Positions 9,755 through 18,586 of a stretch of 64,000 nt of DNA are shown one piece after another. The notes under the pieces were generated by a model that was not told the origin of the DNA, made no database searches, and saw only the letters and a program-made list of their open reading frames with translations. The stretch is taken from positions 1 to 64,000 of the forward strand of contig CAXAMN010005258.1 of the NCBI GenBank assembly GCA_963970005.1, in the 5' to 3' direction. The position numbers were made by a program, and so were the translations under genes. The DNA is from Durusdinium trenchii. Lineage: Eukaryota > Sar > Dinophyceae > Suessiales > Symbiodiniaceae. The number at the start of each line of letters is the position of its first letter. The stretch's first letter is position 1.

Positions 9755-11665
9755 GGACCAAAACCAAACCAATTTCACCAGTGCTACCTGAGCACAACCC
9801 AGCGTCAACACGACGTCCAGGGTACCGACAAACAGCCCAATGAACCAGACACAACGGATGATGAATCCGATGAAGAAGACAGGCCAACTCCTTCTTCCAG
9901 CTCCACCAGCCCTCCAATGTCCCGAAAGGAAAGAAAACAGCTGGATCGTGAGTTGCCTTGGAGAGAGATCATGAAGATGCACCCAAGTCACATAGACAAA
10001 TTTCTCCAAGCAATAGGCAAAGAAGAAAGCTCATGGATGGAATGGCAATCCATCAGACCGTTGACAGATGAAGAGTTTTCTCGGGTCAAAGCAGACCCCA
10101 AGTTGAGGAAACGATTGCTCCGAAGCAGGGCCGTTTATCGCGACAAGAATCGCAATGTTGGCGAAGTCAAGGCCAAATGTCGTGTCGTAGCCTTAGGACA
10201 CAACGACCCTGATCTGTTTAGTATCTCCCGCGATGCCCCTACTCCTGGTAGACTGTCAGAACATGTGATCATGTTATTTTTGGTTGCAGGCATGAACCAA
10301 GAAGTCCAATGCACAGGACTTAGTTGGGTCGGATGGCTAGCAGACGCTTCCACAGCCTTTTTGCAAGGAAGCCAACCGGATGATGAGAGAAGCTTGCCAT
10401 TGTACCTGCTGCCGCCGGATGATGGTCTCATCCGGAAGACCAATTGCTGGAAGGCAAAAGCCTACCAGGTGACAGGGAACATCTATGGCCTTCCGAATGC
10501 GCCGAGACTATGGGCGCAAGAAGTTGTTGGCCGGCTGGAGAAATGTGGCTACGAACGCCACTCTTTTGACAAGATGTTGTTCATGAAGTTCACAAAACCT
10601 GACTTAGAAGGGAATCGACAGATTTTGTCGTTGATTTTGGTATACGTTGATGACTTCCTAGGAACTTATAGACAGGACTACGACCCTTCGGAGGTCTACC
10701 AAGCCTTCAAATGGGGAAGCATCAACACTATCCAAGAGAACGTTGCAGTGACGTTCAAGGGCAAAGAGCTCACATTGCTTCGCAACGCCAAAGGCCGTTT
10801 TACCCTCAAAGTCACAATGAAGAGCTTCATTGACGAGATCGAGCAACGATCCCTTGCTCGAGGTCGCATGCAGGCTGACTTGACGTTAAGTCCTGAAGAA
10901 CGAACAGAGTTTCGTTCAATATCAGGTTGCCTCCAATGGGCCTCGACTCAGGCAAGACCAGATGTTTCAGCAGTTGTTTCTTTGACCAATGGAAGCAACA
11001 TCGATGCCAGTCATTTGAAAACACTATATGAAACGGCTGCATACTTGAAGAGCACAGCAACAGACGGCCTGTTGTTTCAAGACATAGCCATGAATGCTGG
11101 CACAGTGCTGTTGACATACACAGACGCTTCATGGGCCAATGCTGCCAAAGGAGGATCGCAACTGGGAATTCTGGTAACAGTGACTAGTGCTCCAGTCACC
11201 CAAGTGCCAAGCAAAGTCAGTGTGATCGATTGGCGGTCATGCCGCAGTCCAAGGATCTGCCGCAGCACGCTTGCTGCTGAGGCCTCTTCGGCCGATGAAG
11301 GAAGTGACAGATCAGCTTTTGCCAACATGTACATCAGCCAGATTCTGTTTGCCACTCCGGCCCATCGTGTCGGATGTCGCTTGAATTTTCTTCAAGCAAC
11401 TGACGCGAAAAGCTTATTCGATGCAGTTGTTGCTCAGAACCCTTCGTTGGCTGATCGACGGAGCATGATCAACATAAGGGCAATTCAAGAAACGGTCACA
11501 GAAGACCAATTCCGATGGATACCAACAACCTTGATGTACGCAGACGGTCTTACTAAGATAGACCGAAAGCTGCAAGAAGCCTTCCGAACTTGGCTTCAGG
11601 GTCCGATTGCACAGCTCCGAGAATTGCCAAAGAAAGAACCTTCAGTGAAAGAGTCGAGCATGTGA
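9755..11665 (+). CDS. Reverse transcriptase and RNase H of the copia element (frame 2)
   Basis: The frame reopens directly after TAA 9752; the first ATG is at 9917, and residues below count from it. Reverse transcriptase shows D143 in 'WLADASTAFLQGSQ' and the YVDD box at residues 243-246 ('LILVYVDDFLGTY'), giving the three metal-binding Asp. RNase H shows D403 ('LLTYTDASWA'), E455 ('STLAAEASS'), D496 ('FLQATDAKSL') and D543 ('YADGLTK'), the full DEDD set. The first 54 codons (9755-9916) are an acidic/Ser-rich linker. The protein copies element RNA to cDNA and removes the RNA strand in the particle. The stop (11663-11665) lies 18 bases inside the 3' LTR, so the last codons are LTR-encoded. By catalytic residues this is the best-preserved part of the element. 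Confidence 0.93.
   Translation, partial: GPKPNQFHQCYLSTTQRQHDVQGTDKQPNEPDTTDDESDEEDRPTPSSSSTSPPMSRKERKQLDRELPWREIMKMHPSHIDKFLQAIGKEESSWMEWQSIRPLTDEEFSRVKADPKLRKRLLRSRAVYRDKNRNVGEVKAKCRVVALGHNDPDLFSISRDAPTPGRLSEHVIMLFLVAGMNQEVQCTGLSWVGWLADASTAFLQGSQPDDERSLPLYLLPPDDGLIRKTNCWKAKAYQVTGNIYGLPNAPRLWAQEVVGRLEKCGYERHSFDKMLFMKFTKPDLEGNRQILSLILVYVDDFLGTYRQDYDPSEVYQAFKWGSINTIQENVAVTFKGKELTLLRNAKGRFTLKVTMKSFIDEIEQRSLARGRMQADLTLSPEERTEFRSISGCLQWASTQARPDVSAVVSLTNGSNIDASHLKTLYETAAYLKSTATDGLLFQDIAMNAGTVLLTYTDASWANAAKGGSQLGILVTVTSAPVTQVPSKVSVIDWRSCRSPRICRSTLAAEASSADEGSDRSAFANMYISQILFATPAHRVGCRLNFLQATDAKSLFDAVVAQNPSLADRRSMINIRAIQETVTEDQFRWIPTTLMYADGLTKIDRKLQEAFRTWLQGPIAQLRELPKKEPSVKESSM
11629..11638 (+). other. 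Possible polypurine tract
   Basis: 'aaagaaagaa' lies 7 bases before the 3' LTR and is the only purine run nearby that could prime plus-strand synthesis. It does not abut the LTR as polypurine tracts usually do, and it is also coding sequence, so the call is tentative. Confidence 0.25.
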
Positions 11666-11804
11666 TCGCACGGATTGGCACTTCTCGGGTCAAGCTGGGC
11701 CCACTTGAGTCTCCTTTCACTTCGAGCGCGCCATGGAAAAGTTGCGCTTGAGTTCATTTAGCATTGCGTGTTGACAGCCACAACCTTGTGCAAGTGGTTG
11801 TTCA
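11646..11804 (+). repeat. 3' long terminal repeat
   Basis: This is identical over all 159 bp to 3140-3298. It contains the stop codon of the RT/RNase H frame at 11663-11665. Identity of the two LTRs implies recent insertion or recent conversion, though 159 bp is too short for a precise age. The sequence 'tttca' at 11807-11811 matches the five bases left of the 5' LTR but is displaced by two bases ('ga') from this end. Confidence 0.95.
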
Positions 11805-11811
11805 GATTTCA

Positions 11812-12466
11812 AGAAAAAGGTCCCACACCCAGGTGCTGGTGGAACCGTTTTGATACATCCTTTCTGCTAGTTAAGGCTGTCTGAGAGGTCGGGCAGACAC
11901 GTTTAGGTCGGGCTGGAGGAAGCTGGGGCACAATCCAATGACTTGGACGTCCGACAGCTGCGACGTCCAATGACTTGGAGCCAGAAGATGGAGCCAACAG
12001 AATGGAACAGAAGGTCTCCCACCCCTCCGCTGCTTCGCCTCCGCTCCTGGTCAATGCCACAGTCAGCGCGGCAGGACTTAGGTGGACGCCCTTCCTTCCT
12101 TGAGGGTCTGATCACAGCTTTGAGGCGTGGTTTGCTTTTTGTGGAAAACATGGTCCCTGCTTGGAGGGCGCTCGGCGGCTGGGTCACAGGAAAATTATTG
12201 TTGAAAGAAAGGCCTGCCAAGTCAATTGTTGGAGTGTATTTCCAGTGGAAAGTGTTACTTCAACCTGCTGAAGGGCTGTAAGCATTCAGGTACCCACTGC
12301 CGAGAGTCAAGAAGTATCCCTCAAGCTAGCCCGATCTTCGCTGTGTAGTGTGTTGATTGGACAAACAATCCTGGACAGAAAACATGCAAGGACAAAGATG
12401 TTGGGTGCGGTCAAATGCAATGGGTCCTCTCTCTGAGGTGTCCTGAGATCTTTTCTTTGTTTTGTG
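11812..12466. other. Intron-like flank of the retrotransposon
   Basis: No gene is called. Short ORFs on both strands overlap here (for example + 11943-12281) without third-position bias. If the exon chain 2753-3001 to 12585 is right, this is the remainder of the host intron. Confidence 0.3.
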
Positions 12467-12520
12467 AGGCCATCGCTGTTAGGTTGGAGACCATCACTAG
12501 TAGGTTGGAGGCCATAGGGA
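12467..12520 (-). repeat. 21-nt MASNLIA-type repeat, inverted copy
   Basis: The + strand shows 'ggccatcgctgttaggttgg' and related copies, the reverse complement of the 21-nt unit seen at 2580-2640. About two and a half degenerate units are present. The array lies 65 bp upstream of an exon candidate. Confidence 0.65.
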
Positions 12521-12584
12521 TCCATAGGGTACATAGTAAAAACCCAATTGTTTTGCAACTTTTTGTAAATCAAGCACCTTGGAG

Positions 12585-12718
12585 GCCATGGACCTTCCCC
12601 GCCATCTTGGGGCCGCAGCTGGTCTTGTTGGCCGTGCTGAAGTCGGTGCTGCGGCATCCCCTGCCGGGCTACACGGCGCGCGCTCCGCCGGGAGATTGGG
12701 GAGTTCCAGGGGGCGCCG
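12585..12718 (+). CDS. Candidate exon with a hydrophobic helix
   Basis: A GC-rich island reads 'PWTFPAILGPQLVLLAVLKS' and then 'RHPLPGYTARAPPGDWG', with strong G/C at third positions. The start is placed after AG 12584, giving one base that completes the codon left by the exon at 2753-3001; an alternative acceptor is CAG 12616-12618. I cannot fix the donor, and the frame stays open to 12873. It would be the first exon after the retrotransposon-bearing intron and adds another membrane segment to the same unidentified protein. Confidence 0.4.
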
Positions 12719-12772
12719 GGACCTCCTTGAGGAACGCACTGACATACAGTGACCTTGTCTGGATTTTCGCAG

Positions 12773-12793
12773 ATCCTCGCCATCCGTGCCAAG
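12773..12793 (+). CDS. Candidate 21-nt micro-exon
   Basis: Seven codons (ILAIRAK) lie between an acceptor in 'ttttcgcag' and a GTACAT donor, in phase 0 at both ends. The next candidate, 12947-13000, also starts in phase 0. Micro-exons are easily produced by chance, so this rests on good flanking signals and phase only. Confidence 0.3.
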
Positions 12794-12946
12794 GTACATC
12801 CAGCTACTATATCTGTTTGTGGAACAAGTCAAGGTATATAGGCGAATCTCCTGACCAAAGCAAGGAACCGTGAGTGCCACACCAGGATGCATCCTTTCTC
12901 TCCGCCCACCCGTCCCCACCCCTCCCCCCCCCCCCCCGGGCCCCAG

Positions 12947-13000
12947 GGCGTCTTCGCCCTGCTGGTGGCGTTGATCGCCATCCAAGCGGCGGCCAACCTG
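12947..13000 (+). CDS. Candidate 54-nt exon encoding a transmembrane helix
   Basis: A run of pyrimidines with about fifteen C precedes CAG at 12944-12946. The exon is exactly 18 codons and reads 'GVFALLVALIAIQAAANL', a typical membrane helix, ending at a GTGAAC donor. Both ends are phase 0, compatible with the micro-exon upstream. The family is not recognised. Confidence 0.45.
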
Positions 13001-15032
13001 GTGAACTCGCCGCTTCAACGGATTTCGCGTGGGATCTGGCTTGGGACACGTGCGGTGGGTGAACGAGGTCGTGTGGTGGAAAGATGGATCGGATAGAGCT
13101 CCGGTGATCAAGACTCCATTGACGGTTGCAGCCTTCAAGGGGATGGATATGGGGGACAAAAGCCTAGGTGAGAGCTTGATGAAATGATATCTCCCTTCAT
13201 GTAGAGTGGGAACACGGATGGATGTTGCAGTTGCCATTGTAGTAGTCACTATGGAGGACTGTTTCTAGACCAATCCTTGGACTGGACCCATCTACCAAGC
13301 CCGCCCAACATCTAGGCCTGGCTCAAGCCAGCAGCCCCGACCCGGTGTGAAGATAGAAGGTCCCCGCCTGCTTCACACCTGAGGTACATGGACTTTAAGA
13401 AGGGCATTGACAAGTCGGAGACAGCGGGTGACCGCACCCTCGTTGATGGTGCGGACCCTAGGTTCGGCTGAGCGCTTAGATGTCCTTCAGACACATCTAG
13501 TGCCTCTGAAGGATATCCGAGAGGGCACTAGCAGGATTTTTACAATTTCCTTCTTCAAGCACGTTTCCTTCTGAGTGATGATTTTTGGAATGGAGCTCTT
13601 TGCCGCTGAAAAGAGCTATCTGCCGTGTGTTTGATGGAGTCCCTGTCTGAACCGCGCACAGCACTTCAGGGGGTTCGTTCGATGGGTTTTCCAAGGCTGT
13701 TCGAGACCCCAACGGGGGCTTCGTTCGATGGTGCCGTCTGAGGCTTGGTGTCCTTCACCACACTCAAGGTGCGGTTCGGGGTGCCAGGCACCCAGGTAGA
13801 AACCATCGGTGTCTCTTCAGGGCCTCTTCGGTGAAAAGAATGTAGGACCGAGAGATTGCAGAACAGATTCAGAAAAGATGCAGAGGCAAGCATGGGCAAG
13901 AAACCTGAAAAGACCAGGAGACATCAATCAAACTACCCAAAACAGGACTTTATTTGCCAATATTTTTTGCTCCCGGGTGAATCCAAATGCTTCGCGGAGG
14001 AGGTGAACCCGGGTATTCCTTGAGTTGTGGGTGAAGGCTTAACAGCTGTCCGTGGAAAAATGATTTGTGGGTACCGCAGGTGCTTGGTCTTCTTTGCCTT
14101 GGCTTCTGGTGGGGGTGCTCTGTGGTCGGTGGAGTGGAGGGCTCGGCTGCTGGGCCGCCGGGCCTCATCTCGAGGTGTTAGGAGTGAAGGTTGCTGTTGG
14201 TCTGACACGCTGTCGCTGTTGGATGCAAATATCCTTTGTGATTTGTGAAGATTGTGAAGCAAGCATGGATGGCCAGCAACACGGTAGTCGAGAACCGCGG
14301 AGCATGATTTCCTGTTGACGTTTCAACCAATTTCCATCTGAGTGTCTTTGGGGGTAGGCGAACTTTAGTGGTGGTCGAGAGCTGCAATCCCTCTTCTGCA
14401 TGCGCGGACCTGCCAAGTGCCTTTGGGCAGGAACATGGACGAGACAGCTTTCGTCGCGCCACCCCTCCATTTGCGATCGGACGCTACGAACGGGGCACTC
14501 CTGGCCGAAGCTACGAACGAAACAAGAGGATGCTACGAACAGAGCAAAGGGCCCCAAAGAGCCCCACCATCTTTTGTTCTTCGCACAGATCCAGACAGAT
14601 CCATCAACCCACCGGTAGGTCAGGAGGTCGGTAAGTCAGCAGATCACCCCAACGGGTGGTGCGAACCGGGACAGGTTGTGCTTCTTCGGCTGGTCCGTGG
14701 TGGCCACCAACTACAGCAGCACAGGCAGGAGAGCTTGTCTTCTCGCTGCATCCCTGAAGGAGCAGATCATGAAGTAGTTCTTCATGTTCAAGAAGATGTG
14801 TAGCTTCAAGCCTGGACCATTTGCCTAATTATTTGTGATGCAACATGGCTTGGGATGAAGCTCTTTTGTATCCTTTGAAGGACAGCAACTGCTGTAGTTG
14901 CGCTGCACTTGTTCAGCAGCAATACCGTTTGTTGCCATGCCAGATCCATATACATTCATGTGGATTGCTTAAGACTTTTGAAGAGAATGAGCCCTTCAGC
15001 TTGCATAGCTCGAGTCTAACCATTCTGTGCAG
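13001..15032. other. Intron-like stretch with dispersed repeats
   Basis: No firm exon. A weak candidate lies at about 14694-14746, after 'gggacag' and before GCAGGA; one frame reads 'LCFFGWSVVATNYSS'. A CTACGAACGG-flavoured repeat block lies at about 14482-14545. The rest is unremarkable. Confidence 0.3.
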
Positions 15033-15182
15033 CTTCGACCGTCGGACGGCGACCGGACCGGCCAGTCTTGGGCTGGGCGACGCTGGGCACGTGCCTGGTG
15101 GGGAGCCCTGGTTGGGCACGGAGCGCGCGCGACAAACTCTTCTGGTTTGGGTCCGAGAGAGGATGCCATGCAACTGGACACC
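15033..15182 (+). CDS. Candidate 150-nt exon
   Basis: Bounded by CAG-type acceptor 'ttctgtgcag' and a GTAAGT donor, this GC-rich island is exactly 50 codons. Two + frames are open. One reads 'VLGWATLGTCLVGSPGW' and 'SARDKLFWFGSERG'; the phase-0 frame reads 'LRPSDGDRTGQSWAGR'. I prefer the first on composition but cannot decide. The splice signals are among the best in the window. Confidence 0.4.
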
Positions 15183-15349
15183 GTAAGTGCCAACATCTTG
15201 GCTCCACAAAAGCACATAAGACCACCATCTTCGGGCAGCAGTTCAGGTGAAACTTGGCAGGTGCTTTGAGCAGCTCACAACCTTCACCCACTCGACTTGC
15301 CCACCCACTCGACTTGCCCGACCTCTCCACCGGACCTCTCCGGGTGCAG

Positions 15350-15491
15350 ACTCGGTCGCCCATTCGTCCTCCCCATGCGCCGTGGGACTGAAAAGACTTG
15401 AGGCGTTGGGCTACACGGCGGGTCCAGCGCCTCTGAAGTACTTGGGCCTGGGTGATCTCACCGTGCGGAGGCCGAGCGACATGCTTTCCGC
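15350..15491 (+). CDS. Candidate exon
   Basis: It follows acceptor 'tccgggtgcag' and a pyrimidine-rich tract with repeated 'ccacccactcgacttgcc'. It reads 'GLKRLEALGYTAGPAPLKYL' and 'LGDLTVRRPSDML' with good third-position bias. It either ends at a GTAACT donor (15492) or, if terminal, stops at TAA 15493-15495. Function is not recognised. Confidence 0.4.
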
Positions 15492-15565
15492 GTAACTCTG
15501 AGCGACATGGACCTGGCGGCCATGGAATGCCATGGTTCGCAGATGTTCACAGTTCATGAGCAAGG

Positions 15566-15660
15566 ACGCTACGAACGGGGCTCCTGGCCTTACTACTAGG
15601 AACAAGGACGGTACTATGAGAAAAGGGCAGCGCTACTAGGAGCAAGGACGCTACTAGGGA
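15566..15660 (+). repeat. CTAGTAGC-type dispersed repeat (inverted flavour)
   Basis: Alternating blocks of 'gctactaggagcaaggac' and 'ctacgaacggggctcctgg' show both flavours of the family in one array. Copies in both orientations are scattered over the window. Confidence 0.75.
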
Positions 15661-16001
15661 GGTAGTTCCCAAGTGGTCCACCAGGTCACCAGGTGGTCCT
15701 GCGCCCCCGGGGTTCTGTTCTTCGAGTCCTTCAGGTGCTCATTTGCTTTGGCCCTGGAGTGCTCGCTTACAGCTCTGAGATTCTTGTTGGCTCCGTGCCG
15801 TGTGGCGTCCCAGATCCAGAGGCATCGTGTTTTTTCAGTTTTTTTTTTTTTTCAGTGTTTTCAGGAGAGAAAATGCAAGAAGGTGAACCTGGGACTCGAC
15901 CTGGCTCCAGATCTACCAAAGGAACTCTGTCGATATTGGTGCCTCGAAATCGAGTTGGCCGCTGCCCAAGACGCCGTAGTCGAATCAGCTCAGCTGCAGC
16001 A

Positions 16002-16070
16002 TCACACACACACATACACATACAGACACACACACACAGACACAGACATACATACAGGTACGTACACACG
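16002..16070 (+). repeat. CA-rich microsatellite
   Basis: Imperfect (CA)n with interspersed 'tacaga' units. ORFs reading Thr-His or Cys-Val repeats across it (such as 15673-16137) are artefacts. Confidence 0.9.
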
Positions 16071-16981
16071 TTGTTCCCATATTCTGTTTGTCGGTGAAGC
16101 TCCAGCATGTTTGTCCGGGAGTCCCCTAAAGCGCTAATGAGGCAGCTGGGGCTCTGAGAGATGCTGAGAAGACGGCTCTGTAAAGACGGCTGCAGCCAGA
16201 CCTTCTTAAGAATTTATACAGAGAGATTTCCATTTGCTAGTCATTTCCTTTCGTAAAAAGGAGAGGGAGAGGTTTACACCTTGGTCCGGCGACGCCGTTT
16301 CCGGCGACGGACGTGTCAGGTCAGCGGGCTTGGTGCTGACGCTCCCGGCCTGGAGCCCGGCACAGTCGCTGGTGATGTTTGGGACGTGACCGTAGGACCT
16401 TCCAACAGACATCGTCTAGTGACCGTAAACAGGACCCGTCACTGTACCGGAGTACCTATGGGATTGTCTATAGGGTTCTTCAACCTCTGTTGGTTTGCAG
16501 ATGGCAACCCAACAGAGGCAGCAATCCGGTTTGGTCGGAGGGAGAAAGAACACTCTGCAAGAGTTGACAGAAACTGGGTTTGCACTGTTTGTGGCAGCCA
16601 AGACCTGGGTTCGGTCTTGCAGTGACTTACAGGATGGATAGACCTTTGCACTGGGATCCCTGATCATTGCAGTGCATATCATGGAAGAGTGAGGAATCAC
16701 TTCTGCCCTCAACCTCTTTTACTTTGCCGTTGTGATCGGCCCTGTCGGACGAAGGAAGGGGATGGCAAACTGTTCATCAACCACAGGATCGCACACATGT
16801 CACGTGCCTATCATGCGCATATGACTCCAACATGATAGGTTGGCCAACCAAAGGTTCCAACTTCCCAGATGCTTTGCATTTCTTCATACCTGTAGAGCCA
16901 TGACTCTGCTGCTCGCGCTTCTTCGCGCTTTTTCCCTTTTTGCCAAAACCACGGAGTTCCGTGGGGTGCGCACGACACGAG
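16071..16981. other. Intron-like stretch
   Basis: ORFs of 60-114 codons occur on both strands (for example + 16281-16625) but none shows a consistent coding signal with splice sites. No repeat is recognised. Confidence 0.3.
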
Positions 16982-17101
16982 GCGGCGCTCTATGTGGTGG
17001 CCATTCTACATGCCAACAACTACCGGGACATCGAGGCGGACCGGCGAGGAGGCCCGCTCTGCTGGCGTTTTGGCATATCGCTGAGGTTGAGGAGGTACTT
17101 T
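16982..17101 (+). CDS. Candidate 120-nt exon
   Basis: Exactly 40 codons, phase 0 at both ends, from acceptor AG 16980-16981 to a GTGAGG donor. It reads 'AALYVVAILHANNYRDIEAD' and a basic end ('WRFGISLRLRRYF'). The island is clearly GC-richer than its surroundings. The protein is not recognised. Confidence 0.4.
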
Positions 17102-18475
17102 GTGAGGAATCTTGTGGGGAGTTGCTTTTGCTACACTAGCAGAGCTGACTCAAACATGGCAGTAACTGAAATCCAGAAGTTTGCGTCCAAGAAATCTTGC
17201 ATTGGATGACTAAGTCGTCCACATCAGTTTCAGACGGAGATCGGACCAAGTTTCAGACTTTCAATCAGAAGCTCCCGCGACTCGCGAAGCACAACTCGCA
17301 GGTTCTTGGCTCGAGAAGGTTTTTTTTCTGGTTGGCCAGTATTTCGATGGCCATCAACTACAGCACATTTCCGGAAGAGCACATGCTTTGCCTTCATCTC
17401 CCCTTTGCCACTCCAGTCAAAAGTGTCACTGATCTACACCTCCAAAACACCTTCCCCTGCCTCGTCCTGCGTGTCGCACTGTGATTGACCCCTGTTTCAT
17501 CAGAAGCCTTCGATGCCACGCCCAGCACACCTCTCGGAGATCTCGTCAGGGAGATCTGGAAGGCGCGGAGGGTGGAGCGGACGAGGGAGGATGGAGCGAG
17601 CCCGAGCCAAGGAGGTTTCCAATTGGGGGAAGCAGTTGAAGTCATGAAGTGACAGCAAGGAGTGCTGAGTTTCCTCTTAGATCCTAATCCAAGGCAAATT
17701 AAATAGACATCCTGACATCACATTGTCTGGAATTATTTACAATGTACAACGTTGGCCATTTGCTTTCAGAACTAGCATGCGGTGTTCATGAGGGGGGCCA
17801 TTCTTGATTTTATAGGGTTTGGTTAGAGTGCATTTGAAGAACTCGTCTCACCTTTGTCCTGCTAACTTCGTACCATCATCCAACTCCAAGTGATGAACGT
17901 GTCTTTCTTCCAACACCACCGTTGCTGTCCAGAACTGCACCACCTTCCCGAAGCCCCAAAACAGCGTTCCTTAGCGGTGCGTTTGTGACCACTGCCTTCC
18001 GCACCTTCCTCTGAACGCACGTCCCGTGCACGTCCCGTGCGCGCGGCGCGCGAGGCGGATCCGCATGCGTCGTCCGCGTCGTCCGCGCCGGTCGCCGAGG
18101 CTGAAGGGCTCCAAGTCGATTCCATCGCCCCAAGCACAATTTGAATGTCGCCCGGGTGCCCAAGGATCGCGCCATTCTTCCGCCCAAACTGTCGGACATC
18201 AGCAAGCAAGTTGGGAACTCCAGTATGTTGAATATAAATATTTGTATATAAATATGTAAACCATTCATCAGAGATGCCCCTTGTATGTCACGTCCTTGTC
18301 GTTTTGTTTATTCCTTAATTGAAAGACTAGGAGGACTTGAGCAGCAACTCCTCCCTCCCCAAAATATCCCGGATCCATCCAAGGACGAACCGAACTGCGT
18401 GAACTCACTCACTCCCGACGGCGGGCTCCGGACCTCTGACTCCCGCGGCCGCACTGAGGACTCGCCTGGGGGGAG
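17102..18475. other. Intron-like stretch with one weak exon
   Basis: A GC-rich island at about 18030-18135 reads 'SSAPVAEAEGLQVDSIAP' in one + frame and an Arg-rich string in another. No clean splice sites were found. The rest is AT-rich. Confidence 0.3.
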
Positions 18476-18586
18476 ATTGAGAACCCCAACGCGCCGCCCG
18501 CCGCGCCGAGCGCCGCGTGCGCCGCGACGGGGGCCATGTCGCCGACGGGGGCCACGTCGCCCAGCAGCCCGAGTGCCTTGAGCCCG
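18476..18586 (+). CDS. Candidate 111-nt exon, Ala/Pro/Ser-rich
   Basis: Exactly 37 codons, phase 0 at both ends, from AG 18474-18475 to a GTGAGT donor. It encodes a low-complexity linker ('IENPNAPPAAPSAACAATG', 'SPTGATSPSSPSALSP') with strong G/C third positions. Other frames read Arg-rich nonsense. Probably a disordered region. Confidence 0.42.

Larger units (their letters stand above)
3140..11804 (+). mobile_element. Ty1/copia-type LTR retrotransposon with an accessory methyltransferase-like domain
   Basis: A complete 8,665-bp element is bounded by two identical 159-bp LTRs beginning TG and ending CA. The coding order is Gag, protease, extra zinc module, methyltransferase-like domain, integrase, reverse transcriptase, RNase H. 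Integrase before reverse transcriptase defines the copia (Pseudoviridae) order. The polyprotein is distributed over frames 3, 1, 3, 1 and 2 with changes near 5900, 6511, 6594 and 8558, plus one TAA at 9752. Five bases 'tttca' occur immediately left of the 5' LTR (3135-3139) and at 11807-11811, two bases beyond the 3' LTR, a possible but offset target duplication. As sequenced, the copy cannot make one continuous Gag-Pol unless recoding or sequencing error explains the breaks. It appears to sit in a host intron, in sense orientation. Confidence 0.95.

Noticed and set aside
15673..16137. ORFs across the CA-rich microsatellite
   Set aside because: The open frames come from the dinucleotide repeat (Thr-His and Cys-Val strings).
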